Shown here piece by piece: positions 32,030-40,642 of a DNA stretch of 64,000 nt. Made by a program: the position numbers and the translations under genes. The notes beneath the pieces were generated by a model. It saw only the letters and a program-made list of their open reading frames with translations. It was not told where the DNA came from and did no database searches. Position 1 is the first letter of the stretch. Each line of letters starts with the position of its first letter. Origin of the DNA: CAINVV01 sp038323575 (GTDB lineage Bacteria > Bacteroidota > Bacteroidia > Bacteroidales > Prolixibacteraceae); NCBI GenBank assembly GCA_038323575.1, contig JBBQHB010000008.1, forward strand, positions 18,816 through 82,815, in the 5' to 3' direction.

Positions 32030-32485
32030 TTAAATTTTTGTTTTTTTTGTTTTTCGAAATCTCCACTCCTTTTCACAATCATAACAGATATAGGTCGATT
32101 TGAACAGCGGGAAAAATACGCCAAGCAGCAAATAGATCCAGACAGTCCAGATGTTCATATTTTTCTTTTTGCCAATGTTATCTGATTGACAAAACGGACA
32201 TTTACTTTTATCCGGGTCCTTGTCAATAAGTTCAAACCCGGGTTTATGGTTCGAAATACCACTGTTGATGTATCCTCCTTTTTTCAAAATTTCAATCCCT
32301 CTGTCCCAATCCGATTCTCTGACCAACACCTTAACACCTCCTATGGCATTGGAATACAAAAAATTCATTTGAACCGTTACCTCATCAAAGATCATGGATT
32401 CAATCCCCTCAGAATCCAGATAACCTTTGGCAAGATGGGCTTCGTACGGGAGGGTGAATGTTATGATCGTTTTCCAGTCATCCAT
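32030..32485 (-). CDS. DUF2007 domain protein with zinc-ribbon and membrane segment
   Basis: The N-terminal about 70 residues fit DUF2007, a small ferredoxin-like domain (TIITFTLPYEAHLAKGYLDS, GGVKVLVRESDWDRGIEIL). A C-terminal part has Cys pairs CPFC and CYDC either side of a hydrophobic segment (IWTVWIYLLLGVFFPLF), which suggests a split zinc ribbon around a membrane helix. The function is unknown; the DUF2007 group has been called putative signal-transducing proteins. It is transcribed alone on the minus strand, 29 bases after the start of the neighbouring decayed gene's 3' end. Confidence 0.75.
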   Translation of the reverse strand: MDDWKTIITFTLPYEAHLAKGYLDSEGIESMIFDEVTVQMNFLYSNAIGGVKVLVRESDWDRGIEILKKGGYINSGISNHKPGFELIDKDPDKSKCPFCQSDNIGKKKNMNIWTVWIYLLLGVFFPLFKSTYICYDCEKEWRFRKTKKTKI

Positions 32486-32514
32486 ATAGGCAGTTTTATT
32501 TCAGGTTTATGATT

Positions 32515-33038
32515 TCACATTTGGCCTGATATTGTTTGTTTTCGAGCATTATCTTTCTTTCTACTTTCCTGTAGAGGAACAGGACAAACCAATGTTACAG
32601 GTTTTACAGAGCGTCTTAGGAGTTCTTCCAATTGACCACCTGTGTTGACAAAACCAACAGTTACAAAGTCTGCAAGATCAAGCATCATCTGGTTCCTTAT
32701 TGCCGCCGTTTGTTCGGTTACCCGTTTTATTTTGTTATCGAACGGAGTGATGATCAATAACCTGCCTTGTTCCAATGGTTTCAGCAATTCGGGTTCTAAT
32801 TTTTCTTTCATACCTCTTGCCAATGCTATTATGATGGGTTGTTTTCCTTTAAGCAAATAGTGTAGTACATCTTTTTCTATCTGGCGGTGAAAACCGCTGA
32901 TCACACAATTGCCCGCTGCTCGTTGGCCCAATCGTAACATTTGAGTACTACCGATGCAGGCACTTTGCGACTGCACAGAAAAGCTGTTTTTGGCAGTTCC
33001 AGTAACTCCATATTTCCCAATAGGTGTTCTATTATCAT
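32515..33038 (-). pseudogene. DprA/SLOG-like protein gene with frameshift
   Basis: Two overlapping frames give one protein. The first starts at ATG 33038 and reads MIIEHLLGNMELLELPKTAF, then CSRKVPASVVLKCYDWANEQ, before a stop at 32903-32901. The second continues GNCVISGFHRQIEKDVLHYLL through KGKQPIIIALARGM, RLLIITPFD and MMLDLADFVTVGFVNTGG to the stop at 32515. The switch is near 32915, consistent with loss of one base or one plus a multiple of three. The whole resembles a short DprA-like Rossmann (SLOG) protein, probably nucleotide- or DNA-related. A start at 32976 within the second frame alone would not be a natural N-terminus. Confidence 0.72.
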
Positions 33039-33072
33039 TTTCTTTGCTTAATCGTTAACATAGACAACATGT

Positions 33073-34335
33073 CTATATCCGGTGACCACCAAGAAAGTCT
33101 CTGCCCCGTTGAGTTATAACATAAGCTTGATTTGGATCATTTGGATTATCATGAATTGTATAGCTAATCAAATGATTATCCTTTAAAGGTTTTACATAAT
33201 CATCCCTGTATCTTTCCTTACTTCTATATCCAAGAGTACTTGCGAGATCTTCTAATCCAATAGGCTCAAGTGATAGTAACAAGGTGCTTAAAATGACCCT
33301 TCCTCTTTTCTTTAGCAACTCCCCACTTTTTTCTTCCCAACTCCCCACTTTTTTTATCTCAGCTATTTGTACATCATTGTTTATCAGGAATCTAATTTTA
33401 TGTAACTCCCCACTTTCTTGTTCCCATTGTTTCACTAGTTTTACTACTAATACATCCAAGTCGCTTATCTCCTTTAGCTCTAAGCTTATTGAAAGGTCTT
33501 TTAATAACTCGACCTTTTGTTCACCAATTTGTTTAACCGTTAGTTTAGCTATACCCATCATCATTTTGTACCTATCGCCAATTCTTTCAACTACTATTGG
33601 TATAATCGTGACAAAAGGATCATCTTCAATAAAAGAAGGTCTGGCTCCTGGAGAATATTAATTAAGGTACTTATTGATATTCTTAACTCCTGAGCCAATC
33701 TCATCGGCTCAATTCAGTTCACTAAAAAATCTCCGGATATTTGGATTCTTTGGTTCTGCGCTAAAGGTATCTATATCCAGTGCCCCGGTAAACCTTGGTC
33801 TGTTTGGATTTTTGGCTTCAATGCGATCCTTGTACAAAATAATTTCACTTGCCAATGCAGTATTGTATTCTCTATGAATAATCACATTTGCAATAAGTTC
33901 CCTAAAAATAATTTCACGTAAATCTTTCCTTTGATCGCCTTCAATAAAAAAATTTTCCGGCCATTTGCTTTTCACAAAATCCAATACCTTCATGTAAGTA
34001 TCAACAAGATTTGTTCTTAAGGGAGGCAAACGGTCGTCCCACCGTTCGAGGTTTTCCCTGCGTACCATTACATCAAGTTTGTATGTTGGAAGAATGTTGC
34101 CGATGGTTTCATCTTTGCCGAAAACCAATGCAGCCGCCAGTGTTAATCCTTCTTCCCCAGTGTTGAAATCTTTCTTTAGAAAATTCACATCACGTAGAAT
34201 CCTTTCATTTGAAGCCGTTAACCAGGGATGGGTTGTATTGATTGCTGCAATCAATTTTCTGACTTTATCGAATACATCCTGACTGAGATCCCCCACTTTT
34301 AGTTTAGGAAATATTTGAGTTTCTGTGAAATTTTG
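33073..34335 (-). pseudogene. AlbA/HATPase-type transcriptional regulator (RecG-like) pseudogene
   Basis: This is a decayed member of the ATP-binding, Schlafen/AlbA-type regulator family. The 5' frame (to 33709) covers DVFDKVRKLI through GLTLAAALVFGKD, the REIIFRELIANVIIHREY HATPase-like motif and NPRRP-type NPNRPRFTG. It then hits a stop at FFSELN. Another frame continues ADEIGSGVKNINKYLN, meets a second stop (TAA), and resumes YSPGARPSFIEDDPFVTIIP through the wHTH tail ending at 33073. There is thus one frameshift and one nonsense codon. The N-terminal AlbA domain is missing and its place is taken by the repeat tract at 34340-34407. Confidence 0.8.
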
Positions 34336-34339
34336 AAAG

Positions 34340-34407
34340 TGGTCCAGTCATTCCGTCGTGCAGTCTTTTTGTCGTAAAGTCTCCCAGTCCAAGTCCCCCA
34401 GTCGATT
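34340..34407 (-). repeat. GACGGGACGACTGG-type degenerate repeat 3' of the polyprenyl synthase gene
   Basis: On the minus strand the tract reads as degenerate GACTGGGGGACTTGGACTGG, then GACTGCACGACGGAATGACTGG. It begins six bases after the stop of the polyprenyl synthase gene and has the same orientation relative to that gene as the tracts 3' of metG and polA. It also forms the broken 5' border of the regulator pseudogene. Confidence 0.65.
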
Positions 34408-34412
34408 TGGAG

Positions 34413-35387
34413 TCAACTCTCCCTTGTGGTAATATATCCGACAAAGGCAACCAGGGCCCGCTTGTATTCCGAATCCGGGTAGACTGTCAGTTGTTCCAGG
34501 GCTTTCCGGTGGTACTCCTGCATTATTTTTTCGGCATATTCAAATCCTCCTTTTACCGATATATAACCGGATACTTCAGCAATATCCCGGGTAGATTTGT
34601 TTTTCTTGCGCACAATGTTCAGAATTTTCCTTTTTTCGGATGAACTTCCCTGGTTGAGGGCATGGATCAGCGGCAGGGTGATCTTCTTTTCATGCAGGTC
34701 ATTCCCGGTAGGTTTCCCGACAAGGTTGGTTTTTTGAAAATCAAACAGGTCGTCTTTAATCTGAAATGCGATACCGGCATACTCCCCGAACAAACGCATC
34801 CGTTCGATTACCTCCGCATCTTCCGTAACCGAACAGGTGCCGACTGCAGCGCTGGTAGCCATCAGGGATGCAGTTTTTTTGCGGATAATCTCAAAATATA
34901 CCTCTTCAGTGATATCCAGCTTCCTGGCTTTCTGGATCTGGAGAATCTCACCTTCGCTCATTTCCCGCACAGCCGCGGAGATGAACTGCAATATGTCGTA
35001 ATCTTTGTGCTCAATCGACCACAAAAGGCCTTTGGCCAATATAAAATCACCGACAAGCACGGCAATCTTGTTTTTCCAGATGGCATTCACCGAAAAAAAA
35101 CCGCGACGCTGGTAGGATTCATCAACAACATCATCGTGAACCAATGTGGCAGTATGCAGCAATTCGATGGTCAGCGCTGCATGGTAGGTCCGCTCATTGA
35201 ATTCCCCGTTCAGTTTGGCCGACAGGAAGACGAGTATGGGTCTCATCTGCTTCCCTTTTCGCCGGAGAATATAATGCATTATGGTATCCAGCAAAGGGAT
35301 GGAAGTTCGGGTCGATTTTTTGAAATAGGGCTCGAAATGACTCAACTCTGCTTCAACCGGAGCAATAATTTCACTTTTTGATGCCAT
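34413..35387 (-). CDS. Polyprenyl diphosphate synthase
   Basis: Trans-isoprenyl diphosphate synthase of the octaprenyl/solanesyl type, making the side chain of menaquinone by condensing isopentenyl diphosphate units. The first Asp-rich motif is LVHDDVVDES and the second is FQIKDDLFDF, both intact. GKQMRPILVFLSAKL and GKPTGNDLHEKKITLPLIHA are further conserved regions. The 324-residue length is typical. Chain length cannot be fixed from sequence alone, but Bacteroidota usually use such an enzyme for respiratory quinones. Confidence 0.94.
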   Translation of the reverse strand: MASKSEIIAPVEAELSHFEPYFKKSTRTSIPLLDTIMHYILRRKGKQMRPILVFLSAKLNGEFNERTYHAALTIELLHTATLVHDDVVDESYQRRGFFSVNAIWKNKIAVLVGDFILAKGLLWSIEHKDYDILQFISAAVREMSEGEILQIQKARKLDITEEVYFEIIRKKTASLMATSAAVGTCSVTEDAEVIERMRLFGEYAGIAFQIKDDLFDFQKTNLVGKPTGNDLHEKKITLPLIHALNQGSSSEKRKILNIVRKKNKSTRDIAEVSGYISVKGGFEYAEKIMQEYHRKALEQLTVYPDSEYKRALVAFVGYITTRES

Positions 35388-35508
35388 GCAGTATTCAGCT
35401 GTTTATATTGTCAAAAGTAATATTTTTTCCTCCACAGTGAGATTGTTTGTATCTGTTCTAAATTAAACATTTTAACCATTTGTTCCATTGATTAATAAAT
35501 GTTATCTA

Positions 35509-35516
35509 TATATTTG
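35509..35516 (+). promoter_or_regulatory. Promoter -7 box for the arsR-type gene
   Basis: TATATTTG matches the Bacteroidota -7 consensus TAnnTTTG, and a TTG lies 18 bases upstream at 35488-35490. The predicted transcript start is about 30 bases before the ATG at 35554. Confidence 0.6.
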
Positions 35517-35553
35517 TATTACTGAATTACAAGACATTATAATACTTTGCACC

Positions 35554-35856
35554 ATGAACCCTAACGAACAAACACTGGAAAAGTTGACGCTTGCTGCTGA
35601 AATGCTGAAAGCTATAGCACATCCGATGCGTATCACCATCGTCAGTTATTTGGACGGCAATCAAAAGTTAACGGTCACAGAAATCTATGAACGACTGGGC
35701 ATAGAGCAGTCAGCCACCTCGCACCATCTGGGAATTTTAAAATCCAAAGGTGTCCTGGCTTCGACGCGTGACGGAAAAAACACCTATTACTATTTGAAAC
35801 ATGCCGGACTTAGCGGCATTCTCACCTGCATTGAAAGCTGCCAGTGCGACAATTAG
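35554..35856 (+). CDS. ArsR-family winged-helix regulator
   Basis: This DNA-binding regulator of 100 residues reads LKAIAHPMRITIVSYLDGNQ, then VTEIYERLGIEQSATSHHLGIL with the recognition helix, then KGVLASTRDGKNTYYYL for the wing. The C-terminus has CIESCQCDN with three Cys, which might bind metal or sense thiols (inference). The start is taken at ATG 35554; an upstream TTG in the same frame coincides with the predicted -33 promoter element and is unlikely. No obvious target gene is adjacent, and a strong terminator follows. Confidence 0.9.
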   Translation: MNPNEQTLEKLTLAAEMLKAIAHPMRITIVSYLDGNQKLTVTEIYERLGIEQSATSHHLGILKSKGVLASTRDGKNTYYYLKHAGLSGILTCIESCQCDN

Positions 35857-35872
35857 TAATCCAACTCACAAT

Positions 35873-35914
35873 AGCAGAGAGCCGGCAAGATGATTTGCCG
35901 GCTCTCTGCTTTTT
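35873..35914 (+). terminator. Intrinsic terminator after the arsR-type gene
   Basis: A perfect 16-base-pair stem starts with AGCAGAGAGCCGGCAA and ends at 35910, with a six-base loop, followed by a short T-run. It separates the regulator gene from polA. Confidence 0.9.
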
Positions 35915-35943
35915 AGTAGCTTTGATTCATTAAATAAAGAATT

Positions 35944-38706
35944 ATGAAAAAGCTATTCCTGATTGATGCTTACGCACTGATATACCGTTCCTATTTTGCC
36001 TTTATCAACAATCCGAGGGTTAACTCCAAAGGGATGAACACCTCTGCTGTTTTCGGTTTTGTCAATACACTGGAGCTGATTCTGAAACTTGAGCAACCCA
36101 CCCACATCGCCGTTGCTTTCGACCTGCACGGACCCACTTTCCGGCACGAGCTTTTCGATGCCTACAAAGCAACCCGCGATGCCATGCCTGAAGCCATCAG
36201 GATAGCCATCCCTTACATCCGCAAAATGATAGATGCCTACCGGATACCAACCCTTGAATGCGTTGGCTTTGAAGCGGATGATGTGATCGGAACCATGGCC
36301 AAAACTGCCGAGAAGGAAGATTTCAAAGTATACATGGTCACCCCGGATAAAGACTATGCCCAATTGGTCTCACCAAACATTTACATGTACAAACCCAAAA
36401 GAATGGGCAACGAGATGGAAATATGGGGTGTCAGTGAGGTATGTGAAAATTTCCAGATCAGCCGGCCGGAGCAGGTGATTGATTTGCTGGGACTAATGGG
36501 CGACTCCTCCGACAATATCCCGGGTTGCCCGGGAATCGGCCCCAAAGGCGCTACGCAGCTCATTGCTCAATTCGGGGGTATCGACGGGGTATATGCCTCC
36601 ATTGACCAGCTTAAAGGAAAGCAGCAGGAAAGTCTGATTAATTTTGAGGAGCAGGTCCGGCTGTCAAGAAAGCTGGCCGAAATCATTGTAGATGTGCCAT
36701 TGAACCATTCTCCGGACGAATTGGTGCGACAGGACCCGGATCAACAACAGTTGAATGAAATATTTACAGCGCTCGAATTCCGTAACATGATCTCCAAAAT
36801 GGCAAAAACGGAGGTTGTAGTTCCAAAGCCCGTTAGTCAACAGGGTTCCCTGTTCGATTTTAATGATCCTGTAGTAATGGCACCCTTTTCCAATCTTGAA
36901 CAGATCCATTCCTATAATCACCTTTATCATCTTGTGGAAGGTGAAGAGGCCCGGGCAAACCTGATCAAAGAGCTGTTTAATCAAAAGGAATTTTGCTTCG
37001 ATACGGAGACGACCGGACTAGATCCGTTGTCGGATCAGCTGGTTGGTATCTCCGTCAGTTTTAAAAAGGGGGAGGCATACTATATTCCGGTACCAGCCGA
37101 TCAAAAACAGGCAAGGAAAATAGCAGCCGAATTCAAACCCCTTTTCGACAGTGAGACCATCATGAAAGTAGGTCAGAACATCAAATTTGACGCATTGGTG
37201 CTTTCCGGGTACGGCATCAAACTGCACGGTCCGATCTTTGACACCATGGTGGCGCATTACCTGATTCAACCCGACCTGCGTCACAATCTTGACTTTCTCA
37301 GCGAGATTTACCTCGGCTACAAAAAAATTGCCACCTCCGAACTGATCGGGAAAGGAAAATTCCAGACCACCATGCGCTCGGTTGAACTGGAAACCATCAA
37401 AGAGTACGCCTGCGAAGATGCCGACATCACGCTGCAGCTGAAACCACTGCTCGAAAAAGAGCTGGTGGAAGGAAAGATCACAAAGCTTTTTGAAGAAGTA
37501 GAGATGCCGCTTCTGAAAGTACTGATTGAAATGGAACTTGCCGGGATGAAGATCGATGTGAAGGCGCTCGAGGATTACGCGGTGATCCTGCGCGAACAGA
37601 TCATCCTGCTGGAAAGTGAAATTACGGAAATGGCCGGAGAGCCTTTTAATATCTCATCGCCCAAGCAACTTGGTCATATCCTGTTTGACAAGCTGCTGCT
37701 TGATCCCAAAGCCAAAAAGACCAAGACCAAACAATATTCGACCAACGAGGAGGTGCTGGTCACTTTGCAGGATCGCCATCCGATTATCGGAAAGGTGCTT
37801 GAACACCGCGGACTGAAAAAACTCCTCTCAACTTACGTGGAGTCGCTGCCCAAGCTGATCAATGCAAAAACGGGCAAAATTCACACCTCCTACAACCAGA
37901 CTGTGGCCGTAACCGGAAGGCTGAGCTCCAACAATCCCAACCTCCAGAACATCCCCATCCGCGACGAGAATGGCAGGGAAATCAGGAAAGCCTTTGTCCC
38001 GAGCGACAAAGATCACCTGTTTCTCTCTGCCGACTACTCCCAGATCGAACTGCGCATCATGGCTGCCTTATCAGGCGACAAAGTAATGATCGAAGCCTTT
38101 GCCAACGGGGAGGATATCCACACTACCACTGCTGCCAAAATCTACAATATCCCGCTTGAAGAAGTTACATCTGATATGCGGAGAAAAGCCAAGACCGCCA
38201 ATTTTGGAATCATCTACGGTATCTCGCCTTTCGGCCTGGCTCAGCGACTGAATATACCGCGCAGCGAGGCCAAACAACTGATCGACGACTATTTTGCCAA
38301 TTTCCCGCAGGTAAAAGAGTACATGGACGAACAGATCCTGCTGGCCCGCAAAAGAGGCTATGTCGAAACGATCATGGGCAGACGGCGTTACCTCAAGGAC
38401 ATCACTTCAGAGAATGCTGCCGTCAGGGGCTTTGCCGAGCGCAACGCCATCAATGCGCCAATCCAGGGTTCGGCAGCCGATATCATCAAAGTGGCCATGG
38501 TCAGGATCCAGCGGAGATTTGATGCAGAGAACATTGCCTCAAAAATGAACCTGCAGGTGCACGACGAATTGAACTTTGACCTGCTGAAATCCGAAACCGA
38601 AAAAGTAAAAAGAATCGTTAAGGAGGAGATGGAGCATGCCGTCGAACTCGCTGTACCGCTCGAAGTGGAGATGGATGCGGCGGAGAATTGGCTGCTGGCG
38701 CACTGA
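35944..38706 (+). CDS. polA: DNA polymerase I
   Basis: Fills gaps and removes RNA primers in replication and repair. The 5'-nuclease domain is at about residues 1-290 (LFLIDAYALIYRSYFAF, GFEADDVIGTMA, MGDSSDNIPGCPGIGPKGA). The 3'-5' exonuclease domain is at about 345-520 and keeps its metal residues (FCFDTETTGLDP, VGQNIKFDALVL, YACEDADITLQL), so proofreading is likely active. The polymerase domain occupies about 545-920, with DYSQIELRIMA (motif A), RRKAKTANFGIIYGIS (motif B) and QVHDELNFD (motif C). The 920-residue length is normal. The gene is monocistronic and a G-rich repeat follows its stop. Confidence 0.98.
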   Translation: MKKLFLIDAYALIYRSYFAFINNPRVNSKGMNTSAVFGFVNTLELILKLEQPTHIAVAFDLHGPTFRHELFDAYKATRDAMPEAIRIAIPYIRKMIDAYRIPTLECVGFEADDVIGTMAKTAEKEDFKVYMVTPDKDYAQLVSPNIYMYKPKRMGNEMEIWGVSEVCENFQISRPEQVIDLLGLMGDSSDNIPGCPGIGPKGATQLIAQFGGIDGVYASIDQLKGKQQESLINFEEQVRLSRKLAEIIVDVPLNHSPDELVRQDPDQQQLNEIFTALEFRNMISKMAKTEVVVPKPVSQQGSLFDFNDPVVMAPFSNLEQIHSYNHLYHLVEGEEARANLIKELFNQKEFCFDTETTGLDPLSDQLVGISVSFKKGEAYYIPVPADQKQARKIAAEFKPLFDSETIMKVGQNIKFDALVLSGYGIKLHGPIFDTMVAHYLIQPDLRHNLDFLSEIYLGYKKIATSELIGKGKFQTTMRSVELETIKEYACEDADITLQLKPLLEKELVEGKITKLFEEVEMPLLKVLIEMELAGMKIDVKALEDYAVILREQIILLESEITEMAGEPFNISSPKQLGHILFDKLLLDPKAKKTKTKQYSTNEEVLVTLQDRHPIIGKVLEHRGLKKLLSTYVESLPKLINAKTGKIHTSYNQTVAVTGRLSSNNPNLQNIPIRDENGREIRKAFVPSDKDHLFLSADYSQIELRIMAALSGDKVMIEAFANGEDIHTTTAAKIYNIPLEEVTSDMRRKAKTANFGIIYGISPFGLAQRLNIPRSEAKQLIDDYFANFPQVKEYMDEQILLARKRGYVETIMGRRRYLKDITSENAAVRGFAERNAINAPIQGSAADIIKVAMVRIQRRFDAENIASKMNLQVHDELNFDLLKSETEKVKRIVKEEMEHAVELAVPLEVEMDAAENWLLAH

Positions 38707-38711
38707 TGATG

Positions 38712-38766
38712 CCGGACGGGACGACTGGATGACTGGATGACGGGACGACGGGATGACGGGATGACC
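38712..38766 (+). repeat. GACGGGACGACTGG-type tandem repeat 3' of polA
   Basis: The tract reads GACGGGACGACTGGATGAC and then repeats of GGATGACGGGA/GACGACGGGATGACGGGATGA. It begins six bases after the polA stop, in the polA direction. This is the cleanest of the three copies (25592-25714, 34340-34407, 38712-38766). It is directly followed by a palindromic element. Confidence 0.7.
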
Positions 38767-38768
38767 AT

Positions 38769-38815
38769 CGTCCGCGGTAGCCTGACGAAAAAAGCGAGTG
38801 TGATGGTTCGGACGG
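38769..38815 (+). repeat. CCGTCCG/CGGACGG palindromic element, copy 1
   Basis: The left end CGTCCGCGGTAG and right end GGTTCGGACGGAA form an inverted repeat, with CTGACGAAAAAA just inside the left end. Copies 2 and 3 are at 40534-40581 and 53482-53530, with the same ends, similar length (47-49 bases) and a shared right flank of the type GAACAAAT. Confidence 0.7.
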
Positions 38816-38881
38816 AATTGAACAAATCTTAGAAGTAGGTTAATCCTATTTTATATAAACCAGAACGATATTAAAAATTGT

Positions 38882-40426
38882 ATGAATAGTATCAAACCAG
38901 TTATAGCCATTTTAATTTCATCCCTCATTTTTACAGGTTGTCAAACAAAATCTAAAAATTTCCTTGACAAACCCGAAGAGGTTGTTATTAGCGGACAAGT
39001 AATTAACAGAGAAAAATATCATCCTAATTCAATAGCAATTATCATCAATGATCTGGCCTCAGGTGAACAACTTAGGTTTGTTGACGAACTGGGTAAAGAT
39101 GGGAACTTTAAATTTCGTTTTGAAAGATACTATTCTCAGGATGTGATGTTAAAATATGAAGGTATTTTCAAGGTTTTTGTGCGTCCGGGTGACAGCCTAA
39201 ATATTACGCTTGATGCTGGAAAATTAAAAACGTATGATGAAAGTTTTCATTCTTTAACCTTCTCGGGAGATGATGTTAATGAAAATGAACAAATCACAAA
39301 ATTCTCATCCTGGTTCCAACCATTAGTCAGACAAGAATCTAATTCTTATGTTGAAGAAAGAAAATATGAACCCGAACGATATTTTCAATTCCGGGATAGT
39401 ATAAAAAATATTTATCATCGATACCGAATTGATTTTGTTAAGAAAAATAAGGTGTCTGAAATAGTTGATACCTGGATGAAATATGAAATAGAGGATAATT
39501 ATTTCTACAACCTGTTTTTGTATCCGATGATTCATAGAAAACTTAATAATTATCCGATTACCTGGGAGATACCATTATCATATTATAATTTTTATGAGAA
39601 GGAACATCTCCCAATTGAATCAATTATTAATGGGCAATTCATCAAGTCCTTTTCGATGAACTATCTTACTTTCTATATTTATAATAAAACGCGGGATGAA
39701 TTGCATAAAAAAGGCCTCACCAAAGACTCCATTGATTCAGAAGGTAGAACTTTACACTTATGGATAGGAGATTTAGATTCACTGTCTGTTGATGGAATAA
39801 GGAAATACACTCCTGATGGGATACTGAGACAGATCCTATTTAATCAGTTCTTTAGGCATCATTTAAAAACGGATTTATTTGAAAAATACTCTTCTGTCAT
39901 TTCAAAGGGGGTTAAAGAGCCATTTCTAAAAGACCCTTTGTATAAGACTATTAAAGAAATCAAAGAAATTGATTTTAACTCAGATGATAAATGGAAAACA
40001 ATTATTGATGATTCTGCAATTTTGCCCGGCGGTGACATTTTGAAGAAGATATTGGAAGGGAACAAAGGAAAAGTAATATACATTGATTGTTGGGCAACTT
40101 GGTGTGGCCCCTGTTTGAACGAAATGCCTTATTCAAGAAAACTAATGTCTGAATTTAACGCAGACACTGTTGAATTTGTATTTCTGTGTTTCCATTCACC
40201 TAAGGAAGCTTCGAGAAAAAAAGTGAATGAACTAAAACTAGGAGGTACTCATTACTTCCTGGATACAGATCAATCGAATCATTTACAATCGATACTATCA
40301 TTTTCATCTTTCCCAACTTACATTTTAATTGACAAAAAAGGGAAGATTGTTAAATCCGGATCAGAAATAAGTCCCCAAAGTGACACAACCAGAAATGATA
40401 TTATAAACCTGATTAATCAAAAATAG
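38882..40426 (+). CDS. TlpA-like thioredoxin-fold lipoprotein
   Basis: This envelope thiol-disulfide protein is 514 residues long. The N-terminus is a lipoprotein signal with Cys after LIFTG (residue 20). Residues about 33-120 form a beta-rich domain of the type preceding TlpA domains in Bacteroidota (VVISGQVINREKY, GDSLNITLDAG). A long helical middle region follows. The thioredoxin domain is at about 385-510, with WATWCGPC giving the redox pair Cys408-Cys411 and FPTYILIDKKGKIV carrying the cis-Pro. It probably reduces or isomerises disulfides in the periplasm; partners are unknown. The gene stands alone between repeat elements. Confidence 0.88.
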   Translation: MNSIKPVIAILISSLIFTGCQTKSKNFLDKPEEVVISGQVINREKYHPNSIAIIINDLASGEQLRFVDELGKDGNFKFRFERYYSQDVMLKYEGIFKVFVRPGDSLNITLDAGKLKTYDESFHSLTFSGDDVNENEQITKFSSWFQPLVRQESNSYVEERKYEPERYFQFRDSIKNIYHRYRIDFVKKNKVSEIVDTWMKYEIEDNYFYNLFLYPMIHRKLNNYPITWEIPLSYYNFYEKEHLPIESIINGQFIKSFSMNYLTFYIYNKTRDELHKKGLTKDSIDSEGRTLHLWIGDLDSLSVDGIRKYTPDGILRQILFNQFFRHHLKTDLFEKYSSVISKGVKEPFLKDPLYKTIKEIKEIDFNSDDKWKTIIDDSAILPGGDILKKILEGNKGKVIYIDCWATWCGPCLNEMPYSRKLMSEFNADTVEFVFLCFHSPKEASRKKVNELKLGGTHYFLDTDQSNHLQSILSFSSFPTYILIDKKGKIVKSGSEISPQSDTTRNDIINLINQK

Positions 40427-40462
40427 AAGGCGAAATTCTTTGTCCTATTTTGAATTATCTTC

Positions 40463-40512
40463 AGCCGCGTAGCGGCGACCGATTTTGTAGCCCTCGGTTT
40501 TAACCGGGGGGC
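40463..40512 (+). repeat. Dispersed repeat AGCCGCGTAGCGGCGACC, copy 2, with adjoining hairpin
   Basis: AGCCGCGTAGCGGCGACC with the tail GATTTTGTAG matches the element at 25518-25544. It is followed at once by CCCTCGGTTTTAACCGGGGG, a stem-loop. The compound element lies in the 216-base gap between convergent genes, together with a CCGTCCG element. Confidence 0.6.
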
Positions 40513-40533
40513 AAAGGAATGCAGATTGAACAG

Positions 40534-40581
40534 CCGTCCGCGGTAGGCTGACGAAAAAACCATGTATGATTGTTCGGACGG
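40534..40581 (+). repeat. CCGTCCG/CGGACGG palindromic element, copy 2
   Basis: Left end CCGTCCGCGGTAGG, then CTGACGAAAAAA as in copy 1, right end TGTTCGGACGGAA. The ends form a seven-base perfect inverted repeat. The right flank continues GGGACAAATTC, close to the flank of copy 1. Confidence 0.7.
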
Positions 40582-40642
40582 AACGGGACAAATTCAGAAA
40601 GAAGGGTTCCACATCCAACAATTTGGAAGCAAAACCTGAAAA

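Noticed and set aside
13222..34335. Sequencing or assembly error as the general cause of the broken genes
   Set aside because: Long housekeeping genes (metG, polA, tyrA) and both susC genes are intact, while the damage includes nonsense changes, missing domains and large deletions confined to accessory genes. Single-base error remains possible for the 32915 frameshift and the hipA stop.
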